A DNA stretch of 64,000 nt from Xiphydria camelus (taxonomy: Eukaryota > Arthropoda > Insecta > Hymenoptera > Xiphydriidae), in NCBI GenBank assembly GCA_963678675.1, contig OY783200.1, forward strand, positions 3,422,501 through 3,486,500. The letters are read 5' to 3'. How positions within the stretch are numbered: position 1 is the first letter of the stretch; each line of letters opens with the position of its first letter. Below, piece after piece: positions 45,148 to 55,866 of this stretch. Under the pieces are notes generated by a model. The model did not search any database and had not been told where the DNA came from. It was given only the letters and a program-made list of their open reading frames with translations. A program made the translations under genes and the position numbers.

Positions 45148-46035
45148 TTGAACCACCTTGAGGTGATGCCGAGTTATCGAGGAGCCGAGAATTCAGAAGC
45201 GGAAGAGATTCAAGATCGAACTATGAAAGAAGAAACCATTTCTTCCTTGAATGTCCTCGAACTTTTAATTTTCATTTTCTGCGAAGAAAATTCTACGATA
45301 ACGCTATTAATTCCAGAATTTTCTACAATCTTTTACGAGAGAATTGAAGAAATCGATCGTTTCTTCTTTTGCGCGCGAATATTAAGTCTCTTCCACATTT
45401 GAATTTTCATCTCACGCATAATTCCACTTCTGTAGAAACGCCGACGAGTAATTAAATCAGGTGGGATCGACCGAGTAGGAAATCCGCGACGACTAATTAA
45501 TTAATGAATGGAACTAACGAAGATATGTTTAATTAATGGAAGAAGGAAAAAACTAGTTTCCAAAAACTGGTCGGACCGACTAAAATACGAGGACACGGGG
45601 CGGCGACGGGTCGCTTCGGTACTCCATTAATTTAACGGATGAATTAATCGACATGAAGCGTGAGCAAAAGGAACGTCGTCCTCGCGTTGCTCCGATGATT
45701 TGTGCGGCGCGGAAGAGACGAGACCACGCGACGCGTTCCGTCGCCGAGAAGAATAACAGCGGCAAAACATGCGGAACGCGAAAAATGCACCGTCGAGCCG
45801 CGTCGGTTGATTTACAATAATCGCTCAATTCTCGTTACGCCGCGCCGGTCGTGGGGAGCTCCGGGAGCGCGAGACGCGCGAAAAAAACGCGTCCAGGACG
45901 TGTGCGCAGGCTCCTGCGCGACTGTCGCAGAAAAATCCCTGGCCGTGCGGCTCGCTTTAAACACGCGCGAAGGCTGAATCGTTTTTCTGAAAACAGCCGT
46001 TTAATTTTTTCAAGGAATTATAACGAGCGTCACGC
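45148..46035. other. No gene recognised
   Basis: The frame 45118-45402 reads out of the satellite and is Glu/Ile-rich without a motif. The block 45.6-45.9 kb is CpG-rich with chance frames. Confidence 0.4.
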
Positions 46036-46268
46036 TATATAAAATAAATCAATGTCCTTTATATTCGAGGTATGTGAGTATTATAATAGTATTTTTTTGT
46101 AGTTGGTGCCAAGCCGGACGTCATGTGTATACCTATAGGTAGACTACATAAAATAGACAATCTTTTTTACAGACTTGACGTGCGGCTTGGCATCGACTCC
46201 AAAAAAATACTGTTATAGGTAGTACTTACATACCACAAATACAAAAGACATCTGATTTATTCTATGTT
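46036..46268. mobile_element. Palindromic MITE, ~230 bp
   Basis: The left arm (AATAAATCAATGTCC ... GAGGTATGTGAGTA ... AGTATTTTTTTG ... GGTGCCAAGCCGGACGTCA) is mirrored by TGACGTGCGGCTTGGCATCG ... AAAAAAATACT ... TACTTACATACC ... GATTTATT. The arms are about 90 bp. Confidence 0.85.
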
Positions 46269-47146
46269 AGTATTCAAGTAGGTACATATGTAAACAATTA
46301 AATTATTTTCACCTTTTTAGTGTATTTTGTTTCTTAAAGTCGGTTTTTATATTTTCTCAAACACTACGTACTGCCTTTGTACTGTTTTTGCTGTTTTTTG
46401 AAGCCGTTTCATATTTTTTTACGCCATAAAATTACATCGTCATATCGATTGCTGCCGGAACCAATCGAACGATTATTATCGCCACAATATGACGAGCCTG
46501 GCAAATTTAATGCGAGACGTCTTTTTGTCACATTTCAAAATTATTTTACTTCTCTCTCGGAATTCAAAATATCACCCTTCCTGAGCTCTAACACTAGTCG
46601 TAAACCTTTCAATTTTACACTACCACCACAACCATTCATGCGATGCATAAAGAAGATAAGCTGAAATGCAGAAACGGGCGGAAGAATGCGGAATGAATAT
46701 TTTGATTGGAAAGCGCATAACGTGTAATAATTATTAAATCAGATTAGACCAGCGCGGCGCGGCCGTGTAAGCGGCCTAATGCGAGGGTAGGCATGGAGCC
46801 AGGGCTGTCCTTAGAACGTATGCGTGGGGCACCGGGGTACTCCGTGCATGTATCGTCGCCGGGGCGAGCGAGCAAGGGCAGCGAGGGCGGTCGAGGGGGT
46901 GGGTTTGATAATCGCGCATTAATTTGCATCACAAAGTACACGCCAAGCCACCTCGCTACGCACGCATTCCCGCTACTTTTCTGCCGCGACTCCTCGAACG
47001 CGAGCTTTCGTTTTTTCCGTCTTCTTGCTCTCTGCTCTTTTTATTATTCGTATCGCTCTCCTATTTACTTTCGTAGTTTTTAGCTTCGACAGTTTGCTTG
47101 CAGAATGTATAAAGGTCGCGAAGTATCGGCAAGATTGTGCAGTCAA
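46269..47146. other. No gene recognised
   Basis: AT-rich to 46.7 kb, then CpG-richer to 47.0 kb. Open frames show no family resemblance. Confidence 0.4.
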
Positions 47147-47384
47147 CACGATGAAAAAAATGATTAATAATGTTAACCAAACTTTGGTCGATATGGGAAC
47201 AATGAAATATTTTTATTGGGACAACAAAACTTTTTGCTGCGACAAATAAATGTTGGTTGTAGCAACGTAATATTTGTCATTTGGTTGTCACAACCGAACA
47301 TTTGATGTCGCGATAAAAATATTTTGTTATTCCTATATCAATCAAAGTTTAGTAGATAGATGTTATTATTCATTTTTTTTAGTG
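47147..47384. mobile_element. Palindromic MITE, ~238 bp
   Basis: CACGATGAAAAAAATGATTA ... AAACTTTGGTCGATATGG ... AATATTTTTATTG is mirrored by CGATAAAAATATTTTG ... CCTATATCAATCAAAGTTT ... TCATTTTTTTTAGTG. The centre has GTTGGTTGTAGCAAC-like short palindromes. Confidence 0.8.
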
Positions 47385-47713
47385 CAGTTAATTATTGATT
47401 GAATATTTTTGCAATAAATTGAAACTGCTTATAATACCTCACAGACTCGAAATATAAAAACGAAACAGAAAGAAAAAGAGGAATTAATCATCAGAAAGAG
47501 AAGGAAGGAAGAGAAATCGAAAATTTAATGAATACGGAAATAAAAAATAAGTGAAATAAATCGTAAATATCGTAATTTTAAATTACACCGAGAAAGAAGA
47601 TAATTAAGAAGCTCGCAAGAGAGTTATTCTTCTAAATAAACCAGACAGGAAAATTGAGAACAAACCAAGATCGATTTCTCTAATTATTTTCCCCGTTTTT
47701 TTTTTCTACCCCA
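47385..47713. other. AT-rich sequence, no feature recognised
   Basis: A-rich and purine-rich stretch without motif or repeat partner. Confidence 0.4.
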
Positions 47714-47866
47714 TCACGTCAACGTCGCAGAAACTCTCTCGTGTTCGCGTCGAGGCTGTCGGAGCACGTACGCCTCTCTCGGATCGTACACGAAGGCGCA
47801 GGAGAAGGCGGCGAGCAGGGAGACGGTGGTTATGTTGGCACCTATGCTCGTAACGGGTAAGAGCGC
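47714..47866 (-). other. Exon-like open segment with a hydrophobic stretch (weak candidate terminal exon)
   Basis: On the minus strand, a pyrimidine-containing tract ending TTTACAG (47867-47873) is followed by 50 open codons and TGA (47714-47716). The translation begins ALLPVTSIGANITTVSLLAA, continues FSCAFVYDP and ends in a polar tail, which would suit a last transmembrane helix with a short cytoplasmic tail. I recognise no family and no partner exon upstream on that strand, so chance is a serious alternative. Confidence 0.2.
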
Positions 47867-48371
47867 CTGTAAATTCGAGGGGAATACACACGAACGGGAA
47901 ATACATTACGCGGCGAGATTATCATCGGAATCCGACGACGTCGGGGGACGATATTTCGTAAACGATCTCGGAATCGGTGCGATAAATAGCGATTCTATAC
48001 CAGGTTCCGAGCCACGCGTCCTGCATAACGATCGTTAGAGGCTAAAGAGCCGTAGCGTTTGAAAATCGTGGAGATTGAATCGGCCTGGGATATCCGTGAC
48101 GAATCGAACGAACCGCGGGAATGACTTATGAGAGGCGGTAGCGACGATCTCCCGAGGAATCGGTTCGACTCGATTTTCCACCTCTGATACGAAGCCGTTT
48201 CAATTTATAGACCGAACGGATGTATCGGCCGAAGCAAATAGATGCTATTTTAATAAATAATAATTTAGCATTGCAGAAATGATAAATTATTGTCGTAATT
48301 AGTGAAATTAATTAGACAGGATTCAATTCTCATTCAAATCTACCGAATAATATTCATTTCGGAATGTTTAT
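47867..48371. other. No feature recognised
   Basis: CpG-richer then AT-rich sequence without motifs. Confidence 0.4.
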
Positions 48372-48574
48372 TACACTGAGAAAATGATTTATTTATAGTT
48401 AATATGCGTGCTTATACTTGATTATGGCGAAAGAAATATTTCTTTTGGCTAAATAAATATTCATTAGTTATTGCTTTATTTCTGTTTGAAAATGAAAGAA
48501 GTATCTTAATAATTAATATACCTATATTTACTTAGCCCAATGAAATATTAATTCTTTCACCATAACCAAGTATA
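48372..48574. mobile_element. CACTGAGAAAA-type element with an inverted core
   Basis: TACACTGAGAAAATG at the left; the core TATACTTGATTATGGCGAAAG is mirrored by CTTTCACCATAACCAAGTATA at the right, where it abuts the next element. Confidence 0.65.
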
Positions 48575-48813
48575 CACGGAGAAAATTGAATAGTAACAAT
48601 TACCAGCTAGAATAGTAAATAAGTGACATCTTCGGCAATATCGTGTTGAATAATCTGCAACATAGTAATGAGCACCATTCGAATGGTACTTATTGATTAT
48701 CGTTCGAATAGTGATGCTCGCTATTCTGCAGATTATTCAACGCGATATTATCGAAGCTGTCATCTCTTTACTATTCTGGCTGGTAAACGCTACTATTATT
48801 TTTTCTCCATATA
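48575..48813. mobile_element. CACTGAGAAAA-type palindromic MITE, ~239 bp
   Basis: CACGGAGAAAATTGAATAG ... TTACCAGCTAGAATAGTAAA ... AATATCGTGTTGAATAATC on the left is mirrored by GATTATTCAACGCGATATTA ... TTTACTATTCTGGCTGGTAA ... TTTTTTCTCCATATA. The arms are nearly 90 bp. Confidence 0.85.
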
Positions 48814-48879
48814 CGTTTTTATTAGCTACAAATAAACTCTCAGTGTATATATCGGCATCCCTTTTCTTCGGTGCTCGAA

Positions 48880-49465
48880 TTGTGTCAACAGCTCAGCGCG
48901 GAGTGGATGAGTCTCCTCCTTCCGCGCGTACCGAGACTCACTACCCGTCTACGAATTGCGTTAGTGGCCTGGCCGGGAGGGGGATCAGTCGCCCCTTCGC
49001 GATACTTCCTCGCGGCCGGCGCCGCGAGATTCAAATGCCCCGCGGACTAATAAGGCTGCGTCCGAGATCGATCACGAGAGCGCCGCGATAATTTCGAGGG
49101 GCACGAAGTCCTGTCCCCGCTGCACGGGCGTCGTCGCGACGCCGACGGCTGAGAGTCACGGTCGGCTATCGTAATATTTAACCGCGCTTTCGCTTATCGG
49201 TTTGGTTGCATATTTAAGGGTTGCCATGTCGAGCGTCAAGCGCGCCCTTTGAATACATTTAAATTCATTAAGAGCGCGGCTACGCCTCCGTACAACCCTC
49301 CGCGAGCCTCGCCGCTCGACCTCGGACCGAAATAAGGAGAAAAAAAATTATTGCGCACACGCACGCCGTCCATTCACATCGCTCGCTCTTCTCTCCGTTT
49401 CAGGAAAGGGCCCGCTACACTCTTCGCACTTCAGGCTGAAGACTGCGCCACCGCGGCCCTGCAGA
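48880..49465 (+). promoter_or_regulatory. CpG-rich 5' flank and probable 5' UTR of Poxn
   Basis: The 585 bases before the Poxn start are CpG-rich and contain no recognised transposon. A weak TATA-like string (CATATTTAAGG) lies at about 49207-49217. A pyrimidine tract ending in CAG at 49403 looks like a strong 3' splice site, which would make 49404 the beginning of the ATG exon. A second, weaker CAG lies at 49434. The Poxn frame stays open from the ATG back to at least 49400, so the start rests on homology rather than on an upstream stop. Whether transcription starts here or at a distal exon cannot be decided by eye. Confidence 0.4.
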
Positions 49466-49478
49466 ATGCCACACACCG
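49466..49478 (+). CDS. Poxn: Pox neuro coding exon 1 (13 nt: start codon to phase-1 donor)
   Basis: The ATG at 49466 opens M-P-H-T followed by one base of a split glycine codon, then a consensus donor (GTGAGT) at 49479. Joined to the acceptor before 59803, the split codon becomes Gly, giving [14 protein letters not shown]. This is how I recall Drosophila Pox neuro beginning. The very short coding exon before a paired-domain exon also matches Pax-family gene structure. I chose this start for the MPHTG match and the exact phase fit. A strong acceptor-like site (pyrimidine tract ending CAG at 49403) lies 62 bases upstream, so this exon probably begins at 49404 with a short 5' UTR, and a further non-coding exon may lie upstream. 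The product acts in the nucleus. The assignment depends on the join to exon 2, which needs transcript support. Confidence 0.85.
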
Positions 49479-51146
49479 GTGAGTATCCCTTTTATCGACC
49501 GTAATAAGCCTCCCTTTAACGCTCTTCACCTAATAATAATCACAGTAATAACAAATGATTTATGATTTAGTACGTGTGCATCGCTCGTGATACCCCGTTT
49601 TCAAACAATTTCTGCCCTGCAATTTAACCGGAAACTGATTAATGAGAGTATAAAAAAAAGGAAGCAAAAGAAGAGGGGAAAAGTGTACAACGAGAAGCGA
49701 GGCGAAGATCGTAACGGACTTAATTATTTGCCTGTCAGACCTAACTGAAATCGCACGAGCCGTCATGCTCATCGCTTGTGATTTTCTAAATTGAATAATA
49801 AATGTTCAGACTATTAAATAAAAAAAAGCCGCACGGTAGCGGCCTGCAGATAATTAAATAGGGCCGATACAAGTTAATTTTAGTCGATTGATGTAAACGG
49901 AAACGAAGATATTACGCGAGCCAAATAATTTTAGTAAATTTCGCCAACTTCCAACAGTGCTTAAGACGCACCTTAAGGGGTTTTGATTTGCCAATTGAAT
50001 GGATATAAAATTTTGTCTTCAAAAATAAGCGATATCCTCGATCAACGAGAAAACCCAGCGACTATCTTATCTCTCCCCGCGTCATTAATTCCAGAAACTT
50101 TCGAATTAAAAGGGAAGAATGATCGTTCGACGAGAAGTTAATATTATTATCACTAGGGAGACGGGGGGGCCTCGGATTTGTCAACAGGGAGAATCGAAGG
50201 GCTAAACGCCGGTTTATCGGCGGTGTCAATCTCGCGGTCGGGGTCAACTACCGTCGTCGCGGTCTTCGTCTCCCTCACCGCGGTGAAGATCAAAGGCGCG
50301 GGGGGGCCCCCGGCATGCGCGGCGGTGGTAAAAATGAAATCTGTCCTCGTCGCGCGTTTAGGTCTAGGTAGCCGCCACGGCCGTTCGGCGGCCGCCTGAC
50401 TAAATTACGATTTAGTGGGCGCGTTTTGACGGTAATTAACGAAGAATTTTATACGGCGTATTTCCACGCGGGGAGATCTATGGGCCCCGCTGCCCGCTGG
50501 ACGGTTTTAATTATAAAGAAACGGTGATTATTGTTCGTGTACGACATCGGCTGCCGTGCGTGGACCGCGCGCGGCGGAAGCACGATTTTTATCGCCGTGT
50601 CGTCGCGCGGCGTTTCGAAATTTTTCGAAATCACGTTTTCCGGGTGATTCCTGCGCCGGCGAGACCACACACGTGGAACCCGGTGAGTCCCCGGCGCCGG
50701 GATGATCTATGGATCGATCCACGATTTTTTACCCACGATCTATCAAAACATCAGCAGATTTCTGCTTCGTACACTGAGAAAAATGGAATAAAAATGTTCT
50801 TAAATTTTGTATCGTTAACAGTAGGGTCTATATGCTCTGCTGATGAAAGAAATTCCATTTTCAGAAATTCTTGTTTCTGAACGTAGCGATACAATTATTT
50901 TTAGTGCTTTGCGATATGGTATGCTTTATGTTCTAAACCCCCAGATAGTATGAAGACGTCTATGTCATCTTTCTGACATTTTGGATCATTGAAAGATAAC
51001 ATATTTTGTCCACTGGAAGATACTTCATCGATAGCCTCTCGAAGACGTTTTTAAAATACAATTTTACAAGAAGTCATTCTGACATTTACGTTATCCGAGC
51101 TCTTATTTCTTAAATATTTAAGGATATAAGATTTTACCAATACATA

Positions 51147-51303
51147 CACTGAAAAAAGTATTTAGCTAATCCAGCTATATTTCTGGCTGCCTCAGTCACA
51201 CCTAGGAAAATATTTCTAGCGTAGCCAGAATTCTTGCTATTGCGAAGAAAATTATCACTGCAATTACTATAATTTTCTAGTTGTGGCAAAATTTTTTTGA
51301 GTG
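51147..51303. mobile_element. CACTGAGAAAA-type MITE in Poxn intron 1, 157 bp, TA-flanked
   Basis: CACTGAAAAAAGTA on the left and AATTTTTTTGAGTG on the right, each bordered by TA. Interior arms include CTGGCT and its inverse. Confidence 0.7.
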
Positions 51304-51343
51304 TATCTTTTCTTCCTACCTCGATTAGAATACGTGTATGCTA

Positions 51344-51573
51344 CACTGAGAAAAGAAATGTTGTTCATCGCAATAAACGTGTCTTTAGATAGTCCTAGGA
51401 GCACATTTGTTCGATTCGAACAACTAGCGATTCGATCCATATAATATTCAATTAAATCAATAATATTTATACATGGCCCATTGATATTCCTTCTATTCGA
51501 ATAAATGTGCTCTTAGGACTATTAAAAACAAGTTTTCAAACCAATTTCAATCGAGCAAATTTTTCTCTCAGTT
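51344..51573. mobile_element. CACTGAGAAAA-type MITE in Poxn intron 1, ~230 bp, TA-flanked
   Basis: CACTGAGAAAAGAAATG on the left, AATTTTTCTCTCAGT on the right. The interior stem GATAGTCCTAGGAGCACATTT is mirrored by AAATGTGCTCTTAGGACTAT. TA borders the left end at 51342-51343 and a TA follows at 51574-51575. Confidence 0.75.
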
Positions 51574-51654
51574 TACCAGTTGAAATGCACATACTGATCA
51601 CAATAATTGTCTTTCGAAATGCTTGCAATTAGTAGAATTGTACTATCCAGTGTA

Positions 51655-51886
51655 CACAGAGAAAAAGAATTAGTCGGATATAAATAATTATTCATTCAGG
51701 CCAATTAAATCTTTTTCACATTAATTCAATATTTTTCTTCCTCGCAATCACGCACCACTTCACGTGATCGTAAGGAAGAGATATCAAAAATCGATGTATT
51801 AAAAAAATTCCCTTGATGCGAACAAATAATTACCGGCGATCCCGCAAATAATTTTCGGTAGATCCAACTGATTCTTCTTCTCGGTG
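51655..51886. mobile_element. CACTGAGAAAA-type MITE in Poxn intron 1, related to 8375-8594
   Basis: CACAGAGAAAAAGAATTAGT on the left, ACTGATTCTTCTTCTCGGTG on the right, and a core TTCTTCCTCGC ... TTCACGTGATCGTAAGGAAG shared with the 8.4 kb copy. Confidence 0.75.
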
Positions 51887-52567
51887 CATGAGAAACGGAA
51901 CGAGCAGGTAATTTGCCTGCACGCGTCTGCTGAAAATATAAACCACATAATTACACCCCGCACGTGGACGACTACAACTCCGAACGCCCCTCGCCTTCCC
52001 CCTCCCCCCACATTTAATGTCTCCACGGACATACCGGCAAGTATAATCGGACCGCGGGAGCAAATCGCGTGCTATCAGCGAGTCCGGCGGCACACGATCC
52101 GCGTCCACGTCCGAGACGGAGATTTCCGAGATCTTGCGTCGCGCCGCGCGTAGGTACGGGAGGCAGGTGCGGCGTCAACTACCTGTGCGCGGAGGAGAGT
52201 TCGGGGGCCCCCGAGCAGCGCGCCTAAATGGCAAGCGAGCGCGATAGCAATCAGGGCCGGGCATTAGTTGGCTAATTCTAAGCTAACCATTACTACCCAC
52301 TCTATATAACCCCTTGGTATACCGTACCGTGGCGTTTATAGTTTATAGTTCGCGCGTGGTGTGTTGCTTGGCGAGCCGGGGGTGGGAGGGGGGCGTATTC
52401 CACGCGAGTGATACTAAACGCGGTGCCCCTTCGGCTATTAGACGCTTTAACGAGCTAATCAAGCGTCAGCCACTGGCGGCGGTGCCGACGGGGCGGGCTT
52501 CGTGGCCGGGACGTGACGTCGATATATCCGCTGTCGATCCTGAGTCCTGCTCTGGATCCATATGAGT

Positions 52568-52587
52568 GCGCGCGCGCGCGCGCGCGC
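52568..52587. repeat. Alternating CG tract
   Basis: About 20 bases of strict CG alternation followed by CACA. It is Z-DNA-prone. Similar tracts occur near 9845-9865 and 53967-53980. Confidence 0.85.
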
Positions 52588-52859
52588 ACACGCCGATCAT
52601 GAGCGGAGAAATTGTCGGTGTCTTTTGGTGAGGAAGTTTTCAATTGGTGTTGTCAACCCGGCGACAAGTTGTTGCTGAGTTCGGTGAGGTAGGACTCATC
52701 CGGGTCCTCATAAAGCAGTACCCGTAACTTCGTCCGCGTGGAATTTGAATTATTCTATTGTTTTATTTATCGAAGGATATCAATTTTATACATTAATGGG
52801 GATATGCACCCTCCACCTAATCGTGCGCTGCTGGAGTAGCCTGCTGGGTTTCATTGAAT

Positions 52860-53090
52860 TTCGCCATCTTGGAGCATTCGCCATATTGAATTTATGATGA
52901 CGTCGCATACCCTGCGTCCTTCTTCGCGTGTTTCGAATTACCTCTCTGCAGAATTTCGTGAAAATTGGTTCGGTGGTTTAACCGTGAAGACGTAACCAGT
53001 TTAAAAAAATGTTAGGCTAAAGTCTGGTTAAAGTTGAATCAAAAAAATATGGCTACGGACCGTATCCCAGATTTTCAGCCAGACAGATTT
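52860..53090. repeat. Interspersed-repeat fragments, including copy 2 of the 15.8 kb repeat
   Basis: GAAAATTGGTTCGGTGGTTT followed by AACCGTGAAGACGTAACC near 52960-53000 resembles strings I recall from interspersed insect repeats. Adjacent 53013-53090 matches 15825-15896. Confidence 0.5.
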
Positions 53091-54159
53091 CTTATATCGG
53101 CTGTAGAGTTAAATTTACTCGACTTACCTGCACTTTTTTCATTCGCTTTTGATATATGGGTTCTTCGTTATAAAACTGTGATGACCTGCTCTGTACAAGA
53201 ATACAGTTCATTAGAAATAATTAAAAAGTTTAATAAAATAATCAATTGAAATAATATCAACTGACAAGAGCAGACATTGATTACGACATAACCTCGTACA
53301 AACAATTAAACTCTAATTGAAATGCGCATCGTTTACTGGCTGAAGGTCTGGAATACGATCCGCAGCCGTACTGTTTTTTTACGCGGGAACAAATGCACAG
53401 ACAAACTCGCTTTCGCATTCATATCTATAATATCAGTAGATATTTCACACAGATATGGCGTCAAAATGATTCCCAATAGCGTCAACCAGTATTGCCATCC
53501 GGTCGGTCCAATCTGACGTCGCAGCGGTCCACGTGTAGCGTTCGGGAGATGGTTTACGACCTACGAGAAAGACGTATAGCTACAAAAATGCATCGGGACG
53601 CGTCTGCCCGAGACGGGCGACGTAATTCTTTTTCGCGGTCCACGAAGAATGCGCGCCGAAGAGCGCGCGGAGCGATCGCGACGCCGCATCACGCCAAAGA
53701 GGACACGGCGATGCACGTACGCGTCGAGGGGGCTTCCGCGAACGATTTCAGTCGGGTCCGCGGCGATCCGATCTCGATAAATAAGGCGGTCGCAGAGGGA
53801 GAAAAGCGCGGTAATGAGCGCGACACGAGGAGACAACTCGATCGTCGACGCGCACCTATATCCGCACGAAGAAGCGCGGCGGCGCGCGCAGCGTTTAAAG
53901 GCGCAACCGCAGCGCCCCCCTCCCTCCATAAACCGAGCCACGCGCGCCTTCACGTACGAGAACCCCGCGCGCGCGCGCGCGGATGGACCGTGGCATGGCG
54001 GTGACCGAACCTCGGGAGAGGCTCACGGACGATTCCTAATTATTATCAGCGTCTCCGGCTAATTACGTCATTAAGTCAATTACTCGTGTCGGCGGATCCG
54101 CTCGAAATAATGGGTCCCCCTCCCATTTTCGCGGAGAGAGAGATAAGTCTCTTAGGATA

Positions 54160-54590
54160 TAGGCGCGTTGACGGGGTGGAAGTTGATTTATCGCGGGCGA
54201 ATTGCTTGCAAAGCCTCGGGTTTGGCCTTATTAAGCCACCGCTCTTAAAGGGGCCTTAATAAGAGAAAGAGAGGGGAGGGAATCGATTTAGAGAAGGAGG
54301 CAGGTAAGGTTCAAATGTCCTTAAGGGCGAGGAAGGGGAAGGTCTGATTAAAATTGTACATCTTAATTTCGCTCCTTACTTTTTTCCATCGCGTCGACCG
54401 GGTGGAAATTGATTTATCGCAGTCGATTTGATTGTGAAGCCGGATTTGGCCTTATTAAGGCTCCGCTCTTAAAGAGACCTTAATAAGGGGAGGGAGTGAA
54501 TAAAGTTTTTAATGTGCTTAATTATAAGGAAGGAAGGTCTTACTAAGATTTATATATAGGCATGAATTTCGTTCCTTATTTTTTCCTATC
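54160..54590. repeat. Tandem duplication, period 226 bp, with GGCCTTATTAAG motifs
   Basis: GGGTGGAA(G/A)TTGATTTATCGC occurs at 54174 and 54400. Both copies continue with TTTGGCCTTATTAAG, CCGCTCTTAAAG and CCTTAATAAG, then a GGAAGG(T)CT-containing tail and TTTCGCTCCTTA or its variant. Confidence 0.85.
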
Positions 54591-54592
54591 TA

Positions 54593-54784
54593 CGCTGAGA
54601 AAAAAAAAGATTAAAAATTATTCTGTTAGAAGGATAATCTGAGTACGAAAGGTAAAGTGGATCGAAAATTATTCTAAGGAAGGTTAAATTTTATACCCCG
54701 GAGGGATAATGTTTGATCTGTTTTACCTTTCGTACTTAGATTATCCTTCTACCAGAACAAATTTTAATCTTTTTTTTCTCAGTG
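54593..54784. mobile_element. CACTGAGAAAA-type palindromic MITE in Poxn intron 1, TA-flanked
   Basis: CGCTGAGAAAAAAAAAGATT ... AGAAGGATAATCTGAGTACG on the left is mirrored by CGTACTTAGATTATCCTTCT ... TTTTTTTTCTCAGTG on the right. TA lies outside both ends (54591-54592 and 54785-54786). It is the clearest member of the family. Confidence 0.9.
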
Positions 54785-55564
54785 TAAGAGCATCAGATAT
54801 AGAATAAGAAGCTGAATTAAGAACTGACCTTATTTTAAGGAATGGCACTAGCCTTACGCTAATTTACGTTACAAAACAAGAAACGAACAACTGATTCTTA
54901 ATTACTATGATGACTCCTTAACATGTCCGATACAGCGATAAGAGCAGAACTTAATATCGATGCGGTGCCTTATTTTCGAGCGCAGCAGAGCATTGTCTCT
55001 TGCTCGTCGCGAATCATTTCTGGCAATAAGACCCGAGAAGAGCCGCTGCGGAAGAGGAGGAGAAGCGGAGAAGTTGAAGAGGCGAGCGTGCGCGATTTCG
55101 GCGTTATTACGATAAAAAGGGGTAGGCTCCCTGTTGCCCTCCGGGACACCGCGGCGGTGCGAAATTATGTGCCCTCCCTATACGTGGCCCTCAGTAGACG
55201 CGTATATCGGACCAAGCGGACGGACAGACGGATGGACAAGGCAGATTATTATTACGGCAAAAACTGAACACGGGGCGGCCCGGCTCTATCTACATACAAA
55301 TCTGCCGCGGATCTCGCGAAATAATGAGAAACGTGGCCGGGTTATGTGCGTGCGCGCTACGATCGTAATTCGCGCGGTGCCCTCTCGCGGTGATTTTTCG
55401 GTTAATTTCACAGAATGTTACAGTCCGATATTTGTTCAGTGCTTCCGATAGCCCGCTTTGATTTTTTTACCGCCTCAGTCTCAGACTTCAACTCTGCCTT
55501 AATCGTGGCTCTTATTTAATACGCGCTCCTTAACGCTTTAAGGTCGACCTTAAGCGTGCACGCT

Positions 55565-55866
55565 TAATTCATGAAGGAGCGAAATTTCGAAAATTCGTCA
55601 TCTTTCCGCGGTACACCCGGCGTCACGGATTCCGTCGCTGGTGACTTTGTTAAATGTCATTTTTAAACGTACCAATTAACGATCAATCAATTCTCATGCT
55701 TTCATTAACCAGGGCAAATATTACCGCAGCTAACGAAAGTATGAGAATTAATTGTTCACTGGCTGGTATGTTTAAAAAAACGACGCTTTAAAAAGTCACT
55801 AGCGACAGAATCCGTGACGCCAGGAGTACACGAGGAACTAATAAGGCTTCCTCCTTCATTTAAGGG
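55565..55866. mobile_element. Palindromic MITE in Poxn intron 1, ~300 bp
   Basis: ATGAAGGAGC ... GGCGTCACGGATTCCGTCGC ... TTTAAACGTACCA ... TCAATTCTCAT is mirrored by ATGAGAATTAATTG ... TGGTATGTTTAAA ... CGACAGAATCCGTGACGCC ... CTCCTTCAT. The arms exceed 110 bp. Confidence 0.85.

Noticed and set aside
45118..45402. 94-codon frame leaving the 44 kb satellite
   Set aside because: Its start lies in satellite sequence. The remainder is Glu/Ile-rich AT DNA without motif or splice site.
53492..54004. 170-codon + strand frame in Poxn intron 1
   Set aside because: It is Arg/Ala-rich, mirrored by a minus-strand frame in the same CpG-rich DNA, and has no motif or splice context.
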